From Halicephalobus mephisto (Eukaryota; Nematoda; Chromadorea; Rhabditida; Panagrolaimidae), in contig SWDT01000186.1 of the NCBI GenBank assembly GCA_009193035.1, positions 62,001 through 126,000 on the forward strand: a stretch of DNA of 64,000 nucleotides, given 5' to 3'. Shown here piece by piece: positions 20,701 through 30,814 of the stretch (position 1 is its first letter; each line of letters opens with the position of its first letter). Under the pieces are notes generated by a model that saw only the letters and a list, made by a program, of their open reading frames with translations, made no database searches and was not told the origin of the DNA. Both the position numbers and the translations under genes were made by a program.

Positions 20701-21244
20701 ATAATAGAAAGCTTATGGTAGAATTGATAAAAATAATAATTTTGGATTTTTAGGCTTGAACAAAAGTAAAATTAATGCTCCATTTTATCAAAGTTGATAG
20801 TCAAATTTTTCAAGTTGAAGTTGATTATTAAAGTTCGAAGTTGACAATCACAATCTGAAATCAAACTTTAATAATCAAATTCGATTTCAAAAGTTCGAAA
20901 TTTGTAGTTAAAATCCGAAATCAAACTTTTGAAGTCGAAGTTGATAATCAAAATTCCAAGTTAAAGTTCAACTTCAAAAATTCCAAATTCAACTTTGGTG
21001 ACTAAGTTGACCATCAAAGTTTAAAGTCAAAGTCAATTGTTAAAGGTAAACTTTAAAGTTGATAATCAAGATTCGAGTTGAAATTCGGACTTTTCGTTCT
21101 GAGAGTACGTTTTCTAAGTCGGTTGTGTTTAACTATTTTCTTAACAATAGACATGTTGCATCTACGAAAATCTTTGTGGATGTTCTCAGAGGAATTTCAA
21201 TGAACATTTGTCCGAAAATTACGTAACGTTGGTTTTTAAAAAAA
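20701..21244. repeat. Degenerate GAAGTTGATAATCAAA-type repeats
   Basis: From about 20,780 to 21,090 there are many variants of AAGTTGA(T/C)(A/T)ATCAAA and CAAAGTTC in both orientations; related sequence recurs at 24,390-24,470. No gene. Confidence 0.55.
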
Positions 21245-21624
21245 TTCATAGAATTTAATACTGATTAAAAGTTGAAGAATTGAACAACGTTTTACATTTG
21301 GAAATGGTTGTTTCTGATTATTAACAAAGTGGTTGTTTGTTGGAGTTGCTTTTATTCCGTGTTCTTACGACGAACGTTCGAAACTGAGAAAATGCATGAA
21401 TAGTCGTTATTATAAAATGACGTCCTAAGGGCTCGGACTCCATCCTCGATAGTATAGTGGTTAGTATCCGCGCCTGTCACGTGCGAGACCCGGGTTCAAT
21501 TCCCGGTCGGGGAGGAATTTTTTCTTTTCTTCCCCAAATTCAAACAACTTTCAATTTTCAAAATTGTTTATAATAGTGTAGTTTTGAAATTAGTTTTTTC
21601 ATAAAGTTCTCCAAATCCAAACCA
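21245..21624. repeat. Right arm of 380 bp inverted repeat with tRNA-Asp
   Basis: Reverse complement of 9,399-9,779, including the tRNA gene, its promoter flank and terminator. The distance between arms is about 11.5 kb and the interval contains Ly6 paralogs B, C and D. Confidence 0.9.
21443..21514 (+). tRNA. tRNA-Asp (GTC)
   Basis: Identical to the gene at 9,506-9,577: acceptor TCCTCGA/TCGGGGA, discriminator G, anticodon GTC, T-loop TTCAATT, and a TTTTTT terminator about five bases downstream. Confidence 0.95.
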
Positions 21625-21719
21625 AGGCAATTTCACAGCCACTTTCGTGTTTAATTTTTGAATTTATTATAGGGCAATTTCAAAAAGTTCTGGAACGTAA
21701 TTTAAAATTTCAAAATATT

Positions 21720-21925
21720 TTGAAATTTTCGAAAATTTGATTGGAATTTCTGAAACAGTTCAAAATTCTCTAAAAATTTCAAAATATTTTGAAATTTTCG
21801 AAAATTTGATTGGAATTTCTGAAACAGTTCAAAATTCTCTAAAAATTTCGAAATATTCTGAAATTTTCGAAAATTTGATTGAAATTTCTGAAACAGTTCA
21901 AAATTCTCTAAAAATTTCGAAATAT
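21720..21925. repeat. About 71 bp tandem repeat, three units
   Basis: Units contain AATTTGATTGGAATTTCTGA, AACAGTTCAAAATTCTCTAA and AATTTC(A/G)AAATATT. Open frames through it (ISETVQNSLKISKY) are by-products of the repeat. Confidence 0.88.
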
Positions 21926-22089
21926 TCTAAAATTTTGAAATGTTCTAAAACTTTCAAAAATTAAAAAATTTTCTAAAAATTCACATAGAAAAAATTTAAA
22001 AATTTTCCAATAATGTGATTAAATATCGTGTTTTAAAAATTATTTATTTAAATAAAATAATTTTCGTTTTCAGAAAACAGAAATTCAAT

Positions 22090-23192
22090 ATGCGGGTTTT
22101 CATCATTTCGGAATTTTTAATTTTTTTAATTTTTAAAATTAATGGTGAGTTTTTTGATTTAAATTTTTCAAAAATTGGGAAATTTATAAAAATTCGAAAT
22201 AATATTTTTAATTAATTTTGGAAAAAAAAGTTTTAAAAAATCGAATTTTTAAATGTTATTTGTTGTATTGTTTTTAACTAAATTAAAAAATAGGTTAAAA
22301 TTTTTTATTTTTTTGGACAAAAATTACTACAGCAGAAGTTGGATATGAGATACCCAGTTGAAGCAGCCAAAGTGTATTTTATAAGAAAGGATATATTATA
22401 GCGGGGATAAATTTGAAAACAGACTAACCAAATACACTCACACCGTATATTATAAGAAAGGATATGTTATAGCGGAGGTATCTTATATTCAAGTTCTACT
22501 GTATTAAAGATTTTCAAAATTTCGAAACTATATATCAAAATTCTCTTAATTTTCAAAAACATATACAGTCGAACTTGGATATAAGATACCTCTTTGGGAC
22601 TGGGAAAAGTATACCTCATAACAAAGGACATATTATAGCAAGGGTCAATTTGAAGGCAGACTAACCAAACTCATTCACTCACACCGTATATTATAAGAAA
22701 AGATATGTTATAACTAGGATATCTTATATCCAAGTTCTACTGTATATCATAATTAAAAATGTATAAAAAATTTTAGGTGTTTCTTCTATCAAGTGTTTTT
22801 ACTGCTTCGAAAACAAGTTGTGTAGTACAACTTGCTTCGGAGACAAATGTCTTCTAGCATTGTCATCAGAAGGCTTCTACCGTCGCGAATGCCTCAACAA
22901 CTCCCACCTCGATCCCGAGTTCCGTTTTAATGGATTTAAGTACACGAACAACGGCGAAAGTGCTTTTATTTGTCATACGAATTACTGTAATAGGAGTTTC
23001 ATTTCTGCCGAAAAATGCCCCTGGGTGAGGATTACGACCATCGTCACACTTGGCAGTGTGATTTTTTTGACTTTTATTTGTTATATTTATTATTATTTTT
23101 GCATCCGAAAAAGTACTTTAAACAAACGGAAAATGGGGATTTCGTTCACCGAAAATAATTATGTATCTAATTCCGAAAATACATTAGTATAA
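22090..23192 (+). CDS. Ly6/uPAR-like type I membrane protein E
   Basis: Two exons: 22090-22144 (signal peptide MRVFIISEFLIFLIFKIN) and 22777-23192; 156 residues; phase-1 intron in the conserved place. The ectodomain runs from IKCFYCF to TNYCNRS with CFGDKC, RREC, a NNS sequon and GFKYTNNGE; the membrane helix is around IVTLGSVIFLTFICYIYYYF; a polar tail of about 35 residues follows. Closest to paralog D. Its 632 bp intron contains two family-1 MITEs. A TTTTCGTTTTCAG acceptor about 17 bases upstream of the ATG is the probable spliced-leader site. Lies just outside the right arm of the tRNA inverted repeat. Confidence 0.8.
22328..22503. mobile_element. Pogo/Tigger-like MITE (family 1) in Ly6-E intron
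   Basis: TA-flanked palindromic element, ends CAGCAGAAGTTGGATATGAG and CTTATATTCAAGTTCTACTG. Confidence 0.8.
22564..22744. mobile_element. Pogo/Tigger-like MITE (family 1) in Ly6-E intron
   Basis: TA-flanked element, ends CAGTCGAACTTGGATATAAG and CTTATATCCAAGTTCTACTG; interior CACTCACACCGTATATTATA. Only 60 bp from the previous copy and in the same orientation. Confidence 0.85.
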
Positions 23193-24847
23193 ATTTAAGT
23201 ACGGAATGATCTCTGGATTTTATTATTAATGCTTTCAGTTGACGGAAATAAGTTTTACATAACGAGTGATGAAGTCCGTCTTCGACAAGTTCTTCGGTTA
23301 CATGATAACAATTACGAAAAAACTGCTACATAAAATGGCTATATGATAGTTGCTCCTCAGCAATATTTAGTCCTCTCTATTTCGTCAAATTTATCTCAGT
23401 TAAGTAACAAAAATTAATTTAAAAAGAATTTCGAAATTAATGAGAATTGAAAAGGGAAACTAATGTCACTGGGATATTATACGATATTTGCTCCCCTTTA
23501 TTTCGCAAGATTTATCTCAATTTTTTTTTATTAATTTTTTATAGTTAAATTAACTTAATATCTCAGTTAAGTAACAAAAATTAATTTAAAAAGAATTTCG
23601 AAATTAATGAGAATTGAAAAAGGAGACAACTGTTGTACAGCCCTAATGATATTTGCTCCTCGTTTTTTTCTTTTTCAATTCTCATTAATTTCGAAATCCT
23701 TTTTAAATTAATTTTTCCTTATTTAACCGAGACATTAAGTTAATTTAATTATTAAAAAATTTATAAAAATGAAAGAAATTATATAAAATTTAGGATATAG
23801 GGAGAATAACTGTCGTACAGCCATTGTGATTTTGTATCTCGTGCCTCCTGGCAAAATAGGTTACTTTCAATCTCATCTCGACGTGAACTAGAGATTTTTC
23901 AACCACACAACAGAAATCATACTGATCAGTTATTGAGCAAGATTTTTTTATCCTTCTGAGTCAATTTTAGAATATCCTAATCTGATCTGGAACAATTTTT
24001 CGAAGCTTCTAAGTTGATCTAGGTCTTCCTAAAAAGTCTTCACTTAATTTATTATAGATATTTCTAGAAAAATTCAACCCAAGCTTTTTGAAGAAGTTCC
24101 GACATGGTCTGAATTTCCAAAAAGTTCTAATCCGTTTTTATCGAGGTTAGCGGTAGAAGTCAAAATTCGAACTTTTCTTTCTAAGACAATGTTTATACAA
24201 TACAATACAATACAATAAGATTCGGTTCATCCGCCTTCGTGATGGAGGATATCTTTCAGCTTCCTTCTGTATTCCTCGCGGTCCAATATTTATAATTTTT
24301 CCAAATTTGTCTTATAAGAATTGATAAAAGTTGATTTTCGAATTAAAACATGATTTATGTATCTCAGAAAGGAAAGTCCTAATTTCGACCTCAAAATTTG
24401 AAGCAGAACTTCGATGTCAAAATTTGACTGTCAACTTCGACTTTGAACTCTAATCGTCGACTTTGAAAAAAAAGTACCGGATTTTTCTAGGAATTCCAAC
24501 CCACTCTGAATATTTTTAAAAAGTTCTAATCCCGTCTACCATTGATCTTTCTTAAATGTTTTACTCTAGTCTAAATTTTTTCTAAAAAGTTCCAATCTAA
24601 TCTGACGAGACTTAAAACACATTATTTTTTGAAATTGTCAGATATCCTCGAGATCAGCTGTTTGCAAACCTTTCCAAAGCTATCTAATGAACAATTTTTA
24701 ATTATCCCACTTCTTTAAATTCCTCAGAGAACAAAAATCGTCAGTTGTCAATTGTTTACAAAAAATTGAAAGCTTGTTTCCTATTTGCTTTGAAGCTTAA
24801 TTTTTCACTACACGCTTCTGAACTTCGATTGATTTTCTATTTTCGAA
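23193..24847. repeat. Intergenic DNA with a palindromic repeat family
   Basis: Copies at about 23,335-23,460, 23,465-23,640 and, inverted, 23,640-23,830 share AATTTCGAAATTAATGAGAA, ATCTCAGTTAAGTAACAAAA and ATTTGCTCC; the same unit is found in tubby intron 2 (about 54,440-54,600). The stretch 24,226-24,285 repeats the start of the 19,165 element. No gene recognised. Confidence 0.6.
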
Positions 24848-25328
24848 ATGACTCTATATTTCTTTTTAATTTTATTTAGTTTCTTTGTTTCTGAATCCCT
24901 TCAACGATCGACTTCTGAAAGCACTGAGCAGTTGATCAATGCCTTCAGGGCCGAACTGACGGAAGTCAATTACCATAGTGGACTACTGTACCATCTCGAT
25001 GGAACTTTGGTTGAAGGAAATATCTTAGGTGAAGTTGATAGAAATCTAACTCGTTTGAAAACGACAATCAGAGGATTGGAAGGGTTCATGGACAAATTAC
25101 AACATGGAGGATTGAAGCCAGGAATGAGCAGTTCTGAAGCTATGGAGCCTTTGCCGTGGGTGATTTGGTTTTAAAATTATTCTGATAGGCTTTTTAGTAA
25201 CAATAGATCGGTTATTAGAAATCCTCCAAAAGCCGGCTCACAGATCTCTGCTGGAAGACTGTCCACGATGCGGCTCCGGAGGTGGCTTCAAAGATGTTCG
25301 GATTTTCTCCAATCTGCAATCAAGGTAC
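24848..25328 (+). CDS. Small secreted protein, splicing unresolved or broken
   Basis: An open frame 24848-25174 starts with a clear signal peptide (MTLYFFLILFSFFVSES) and continues with a helical, charged region containing NLTRL (one sequon) and MEPLPW. The obvious next step is a 38 bp intron (GTGATT at 25160 to TTTTAG at 25197), but this phase meets a stop at once. A sensible downstream frame exists in another phase: LLEILQKPAHRSLLEDCPRC, GSGGGFKDV, then after a further intron (25329-25438) QYGVDIG and stop. Joining the two needs a weak donor at about 25132 (GTTCTG) or a one-base difference. It may be a real gene with an unusual splice, or a recent pseudogene. I do not recognise the family. 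Confidence 0.4.
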
Positions 25329-25459
25329 TTTCTGAGTTGGAAAACTCCGAATTCAAAAGGTCTGACAAGAAATGATATAAAATTTATGAAATTTCACATT
25401 AAAAGATAAATTTTAATTTTCAATTATTCAGGCAGTACGGAGTAGACATAGGATAGTTT

Positions 25460-26121
25460 CTTTGGTGACCTTTTGAAATTGGTCTTGATGTCATGGAATG
25501 ACAATTCTTGACGTGAAAGTTCTCCACGATTAGGATATTTGTTCTTTCAAAAGTACGAATGGAAATTATCACTAAAAACAATCTAGGAAAGGAATGAGAT
25601 CAACTCTTGCTAAAAAGTTTCTGATGATAAAGATAAGTTCGATTGTTTTCAAATATAAATGAAATTCAATACCCAAAGTAGTGTAGAAGTCGCTATTTTT
25701 GAAGTACCCAACAATTCTCCTCGCTTGGAAGATCCAAACTGGATTTAATTGGAATTTTCCCCAAGGTTTTGTATTTAGGTTTTTTAGATTTTAGGTCAAT
25801 TATTTTTTATAAAATATGAACTTTTGGAACTAATACAGAAGGGTATAAGAACCTTAAGATTAATCAACGTTATTTCGAATTATGTTTTGTTTTGTATCCA
25901 TTGTTTATGAAACCTTTATTATTTTCTCATTCGTACAAATGACTAGATACGACGATCTGACAACCGAATCCAATGGATCAAAGTAGTATTTACTTTTTAA
26001 ACAGAGAGCAAAAGTCATAAAATACAGTAATATTCCTCTATATTTTGATACTTTTTCGTTCTTCTAAAAGGTCGACTCTGCATTCAATGTATTCATGATG
26101 TAGCAGACACCACATATCCAA
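25460..26121. other. Gene-free spacer
   Basis: A+T-rich DNA with no convincing coding frame, RNA gene or repeat. Confidence 0.5.
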
Positions 26122-27319
26122 TCACTTGGTATTCTGAATTTTACTGACTTGATTTTTGTCGCAGCTTCTTTGAGTAAAAACCTTATTCGATTTTTTCCTC
26201 AAAAATAGTATTTTCATGATGAAATTCCTATACGGGATCACGAAATACATGGTAGTGATAAAATCGAGGAAACAGTGACTTGCGCTTATGCACAATAATA
26301 CTTGCATCGCCTTTCCTGAATTCCGCACTCTGAATCTGATGAAAAAGAACAACATAAAAACAGGAATGAAGAGGAAACAGATTGTAAGCAATATTTGACT
26401 CAATGCACTGATTATTAATGATCGTTGTACTTTTTTGTCGAGGAAAACTTGACTTGTAGTGGATTTCAAACAATAGACAAATGTTGTCCCAATGATGATA
26501 CCCGTTACGGTTAATATACCGTATTTGCTCTATTTATGGCGCATCTCTATTTGTGGCACATCTCTAATTGTGGCACATCCTGAAGGTTTGAATGAAAGGA
26601 AGCTGATATGTGCAACAACAAAGTTAGATAACATACAAGTTCCTGATAGATCGATCGAAAAATAGTGGCACATGTGCCACAAATAGAGCAAATACGGTAA
26701 CTATTATAGCCATATCAGCAATTGCAGGAATATCCATAATCTTATGAGGAACAATTAAGAACATAGGTTTATCAAAGAATTCAACCAATTGCATGTCATA
26801 CTCCTTCGCCCATTGATGGATTTGCTCCACATTAATATATAGTCCAGGCAACAACACATACAAACAAATAGCAGTGAAAGTACCGTAACCAATTATTATG
26901 ATTATTATTAAATTCTTTGTTGTGAATAACTTCTTCAGCACTTTCACATCGAAAATTGTCGCATATCGGTTCTGCAGAGTCAAACATATTCCTCCTACAC
27001 TGTATATTATGACTAATATACATAATATAGCAACAATAGTACTTGATCTAAAATCAGCGTTCTTAAAAAAGCCTACACTGTATCCACCAGCAATTTCCCC
27101 CAATAATACAGGCTTGAAGATTCCGAAAAGAGTTGTTAACATGAAACACCAAAAAGAATGATTAAAGAAGAGCCATTTGAGGATGCCAAGAGATTCGGAT
27201 TGAGTCAGGATGGTGTAGAACGTGAAAGGTGCCAATAGCCATGTTATACAGAGAGTAAATGTAGTGTAATATTCGAAAAAAACAACATAATTACCGAGAT
27301 CAAAACGATTCGAATCCAT
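26122..27319 (-). pseudogene. Serpentine chemoreceptor split by a 179 bp TA-flanked element
   Basis: The N-terminal part (27319 down to 26700) and the C-terminal part (26518 down to 26122) together align along their whole length with the intact paralog at 28402-29415, including SxWLLAPFTFYTILTQS, KPVLLG, NRYATIFD, DKKVQRSLIISA and VIPYRNFIMKILFL. Transmembrane segment 6's upstream part is interrupted at 26519-26697 by a transposon-like insert that introduces stop codons. The flanking frame is exact across a single TA, so the receptor was intact before insertion. No other lesion is visible. Either the gene is dead, or the insert is removed as an intron (GTATTT at 26696 to a TAG near the far end would keep frame). 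Family: Str-superfamily (srh/sri-like) chemoreceptor. Confidence 0.75.
26519..26697. mobile_element. MITE (family 4) inserted in chemoreceptor coding sequence
   Basis: The 179 bp element has inverted ends of about 25 bp (CCGTATTTGCTCTATTTATG at the left; the right end is the reverse complement with one or two changes) and is flanked by TA on both sides, as produced by Tc1/mariner-type insertion. The interior repeats GTGGCACAT several times. Only one copy was noticed in this window. Confidence 0.88.
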
Positions 27320-28401
27320 GATACCTGTTTTCAATACTGTACTCTGATGAATAAAAAATATTGGAAATTGTTCAGTAAAAAAGCGTGTTGGTGAAAATAA
27401 GGATAATGATGTATATGTAGGAAAGAAGAATTTTTTCTTTGATGAAAGTTTGCTTTTATAAATGTGAGGATTACAAGTTCTTCTTATATTATCAAACCTT
27501 AACTACACTTCGGCTACACAGGGAAGTAAGAAAAAGATGAACTCAAAACTGTTGATGAAATTTTTCTGAAATATCAGCTACTGAGGCGGTGCTTAAACTT
27601 TTTTTGAATTTTCTAACAAATTAATTTTCAATAATTACTGTTCATATATGCATATCATAAATATAATTTGTTAGGGAATAGAAATTTTAATTTGTATAGG
27701 TAAATTTCCAGGTGTTTTTCAGAAAAGTAATTGAGTTCAAACAAATCACCTGTGAAGTTCCCTTAAATGAAAAATATCGAGTGAGTTATAACTACTGAAA
27801 TCAGGGAGATAGAAACTGTAGCAATTAGACTAGAAAAGTTTTTTAACAATTCCGTATTAATTATATTAAGAGAATACGAGAAAATGGATCCTTGATAACA
27901 GAATTCTTTGCTCACGATATTTGTAGCAAACCCCATTTATTTTGTGTTAGATCATGGATAGGGGTTTCTGATCCACGGGTAGATGAGAAAGAGATACAAA
28001 ATTGGTTTATTAAGTCGGAGGTAGGCAATACAACACAACTGATTAACTCTTGCGCAATCCACTTAATTCTTCTGCTAGTGCACAATTGTAAGCCTTTCGT
28101 TAGTCCTCAGGATATTCCCCCTTGACATCAACGTTCTGCGGGTTTGCACTCAAATGAATAGTGCACGATTCAACACTTTGATTCAGCACACATTTCACAA
28201 TTAACGATCAAAATTTTTTGAAAGGTTATGTATCAGATAACTAGTTCCCCACAACGTCTTGGAAAATTTATTTTCATTAAACAAAGAACACAAGCTATGA
28301 AATCTAGTAATTTTTCCCTACATTATCAATACTTTCTTGCTGATGTAGATAGCCGATTTTCCCAACCAATCAGTTTGTGACGACAAAAGTAGCAGCAACG
28401 A
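27320..28401. other. Spacer between the two chemoreceptors
   Basis: Contains a dispersed repeat fragment at about 27,950-28,230 related to 11,820-11,990 (ATCCACGGGTAGATGAGAAA). No gene. The upstream region of the split receptor (27,320-27,500) is A+T rich without a clear signal. Confidence 0.45.
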
Positions 28402-29415
28402 TCATTTGGCATTCCAAGTTCTAGTTGCTTGACTTCTATCGTAGCTTTGAATAATAACAGTGTGGGAATTTTTCTTCAAGAAGAGTGTCTTCATGATGAA
28501 ATTTTTATACGGGATTACGAAATACAAAGTAGCGATGTAATCTAGAAAACAGTGACTCGTAAGCATGCAGGTGAACAACAACATCGGCTCTCCTGAATAC
28601 TGTATTCTGAATCTTATGAAGAAGAAGAACATAAAAATCGGGAAAAAGAGAAAGCAAGTTGTTAAAGAAATTTGTACTACTGCACTGAGTATCAGTGATC
28701 TTTGAACTTTCTTGTCAAGACTAATTTGAGCTTGGACAGATTTCAAAGAATAAATAAACGTTACTCCAATGCTGACACCTACTACAGATAATAAAAATAA
28801 TGCAATAATGACAAGAGTTGCGGCAAGATCTATCATATCGTATGGGACGATAAACAATGTTGATTCGTTAAACAATTCAACCAAATACATGTTATGTTCC
28901 CTGGCCCATGTGTAAATTTGCTCTGTATCAATGGACATTAAAGGTATTAATATCAGAAAGCAAACAGCAGTGAAAGAACTGTACGTGGTTGTTATAGTTA
29001 TGACTAAATTTTTCGTTGCAAATATTTTTTTCAGTATTTTTATATCGAAAATTGTCGCGTATCGGCTTTGAATAGTCAATGCTAGTCCACCAATACCGTA
29101 GATTATAAACAACAGACACAATAGAGCGGTAATAGTACTGGATCTGAAGTCAGTGTTCTTGAATAACCCTACACTGTAACCTCCACAGATGTCTCCGAGC
29201 AGTACGGGCTTTACGATGCCTAAGAGAGTGTTCAACATAAGACACCAGAAACAATGGTTAAAGAAGAGCCATTTGACGGATCCAAGGGATTTAGATTGAG
29301 TCAGGATGATGTAGAAGATCAAAGGTGACAGCATCCAAGATATACCGAGGGTAAATGTAGAGTAATAGTAATAGAATACAACAAAGTTCCCGTAATCATA
29401 AGGATTTGAATCCAT
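28402..29415 (-). CDS. Seven-transmembrane serpentine chemoreceptor (srh/sri-like)
   Basis: A single exon of 337 residues with seven hydrophobic segments and no need for introns. Features of the nematode Str superfamily: an N-terminal short extracellular stretch, LSPLIFYIILTQSKSLG after segment 1, FFNHCFW, SRYATIFD at the end of segment 3, DKKVQRSLILSAVVQ leading into segment 6, FFPIFMFF, and PYKNFIMKTLF after segment 7. Such receptors act at the ciliary membrane of chemosensory neurons and signal through G proteins; ligands are unknown. It is about 65-70% identical by eye to the split paralog 1.1 kb downstream, pointing to a local tandem duplication. Intronless structure is unusual for worm chemoreceptors. 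Start chosen at MDSNPYDYGN, which aligns with the paralog's MDSNRFDLGN. Confidence 0.85.
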   Translation of the reverse strand: MDSNPYDYGNFVVFYYYYSTFTLGISWMLSPLIFYIILTQSKSLGSVKWLFFNHCFWCLMLNTLLGIVKPVLLGDICGGYSVGLFKNTDFRSSTITALLCLLFIIYGIGGLALTIQSRYATIFDIKILKKIFATKNLVITITTTYSSFTAVCFLILIPLMSIDTEQIYTWAREHNMYLVELFNESTLFIVPYDMIDLAATLVIIALFLLSVVGVSIGVTFIYSLKSVQAQISLDKKVQRSLILSAVVQISLTTCFLFFPIFMFFFFIRFRIQYSGEPMLLFTCMLTSHCFLDYIATLYFVIPYKNFIMKTLFLKKNSHTVIIQSYDRSQATRTWNAK

Positions 29416-30814
29416 GAGTTTTATTCAATATTATATTACGGTAAGTAACAACTACTGAAAATTATTCAATAAATAGTGATGATTTTAATGAAAAAAGTGA
29501 TGCAAATATATTAACTTAGAGCCGTTGACATGCAGAGTTTTTAAATTGAAAAAACGAAGTTTTAGCCGTTATTAGAAGAAGGATATAGACGGATTAATAG
29601 CACCTGTGAGTTATTTGAAAGTAACATAAAATGGATTGCACCAGGTGGAAGCGAAGAAATGGGATCAATAAAAACAGCGTAGAAGGTTACTAATCAATTT
29701 CACCCCACTTATGTTAGAAAAATATTAAACAAAGTTTGCGATACTTGTCTCCAAAACTACCTGATATATTTATTTTATGCTCAAAGTCATATGTTATGGA
29801 AATCCGTGAAACAGGGACGGCGTTCTTAGTTCACACCGTTCAAATACGAAGGAAAGCATCATCAATAATGATATTCACGATTGCAACCGTTTATAAGAGT
29901 GTTATTTAACTCATTTCAATATACATTTCAGAATCAACTATGAAAAACTTGAAATCTGTTAAAAACTATATGTAAGACATAATGAGAAACTTTTCATGAT
30001 ATCTTGAAAACTTTATTTCTATTCATGATGACTAAAATTTATTTTAATTTTTTGCACAGTTAATTCTGTAAAACCACCTGGTATCACTCGGAGTTTCATA
30101 TGTATGATATTCTAAAAGTAATAAGTGACTCGTGAGGCAAGATGACTCTTCAATTATCGTTATTACACATGTAAGAAAAGCAATTTCATAAATTAATTTC
30201 CAAATTTTCTTCTAAAACTTGTGATAAGTTTTGATATTTCAATAAACGAAATAACCTAAAAACCCTTATTTTTTTAAGCAACATATACAAGCTAAAATGT
30301 AATAATCATTTGTGTTTTTGATAGTTTTCTTTTTAATCATCGTCTCCTTAGTCTAGATGTCAAATTTCCATCTAACCAGTTTCGGGATGATGTCGGAATT
30401 CAATATATACGAGAATAATAATGATAACGAACAACAAAGTTCCCGAAGTGGTAGATGTTGAAGTTTATTATATCAGAAATTAGTAACGTCAAACATTATT
30501 TCAAGTGGAAATTATTAAAATATATATATATATAATACAGTTTGTTGTGGATGTCAGTTTTCAAGTTTTGTAGGAAAGAACAGGTGAATATGGTGATAAA
30601 ATATGTAACTTCTTTTATTTGTTTTTTATTTTGTTCATCCAGTTATATTGTAGCGAAATAATCGAATTTTTGTTAAATTTTCGATTCGGAAGTTTTACTG
30701 ATATTCCTCCAAATCTTGCATAAAGCACCTAGTTTTTGTATTCTTTATTTGATTCCCAGAATCAGACGGAATCTATGAATTCAAAAAATAAACAAAATAC
30801 ATTGATAATTGAAT
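29416..30814. other. Gene-free spacer
   Basis: A+T-rich DNA, with a short (TA)n run near 30,522-30,535. No coding frame, RNA gene or repeat that I can support. Confidence 0.5.

Noticed and set aside
21737..21964. Repetitive frame ISETVQNSLKISKY
   Set aside because: Product of a 71 bp tandem repeat without other coding evidence.
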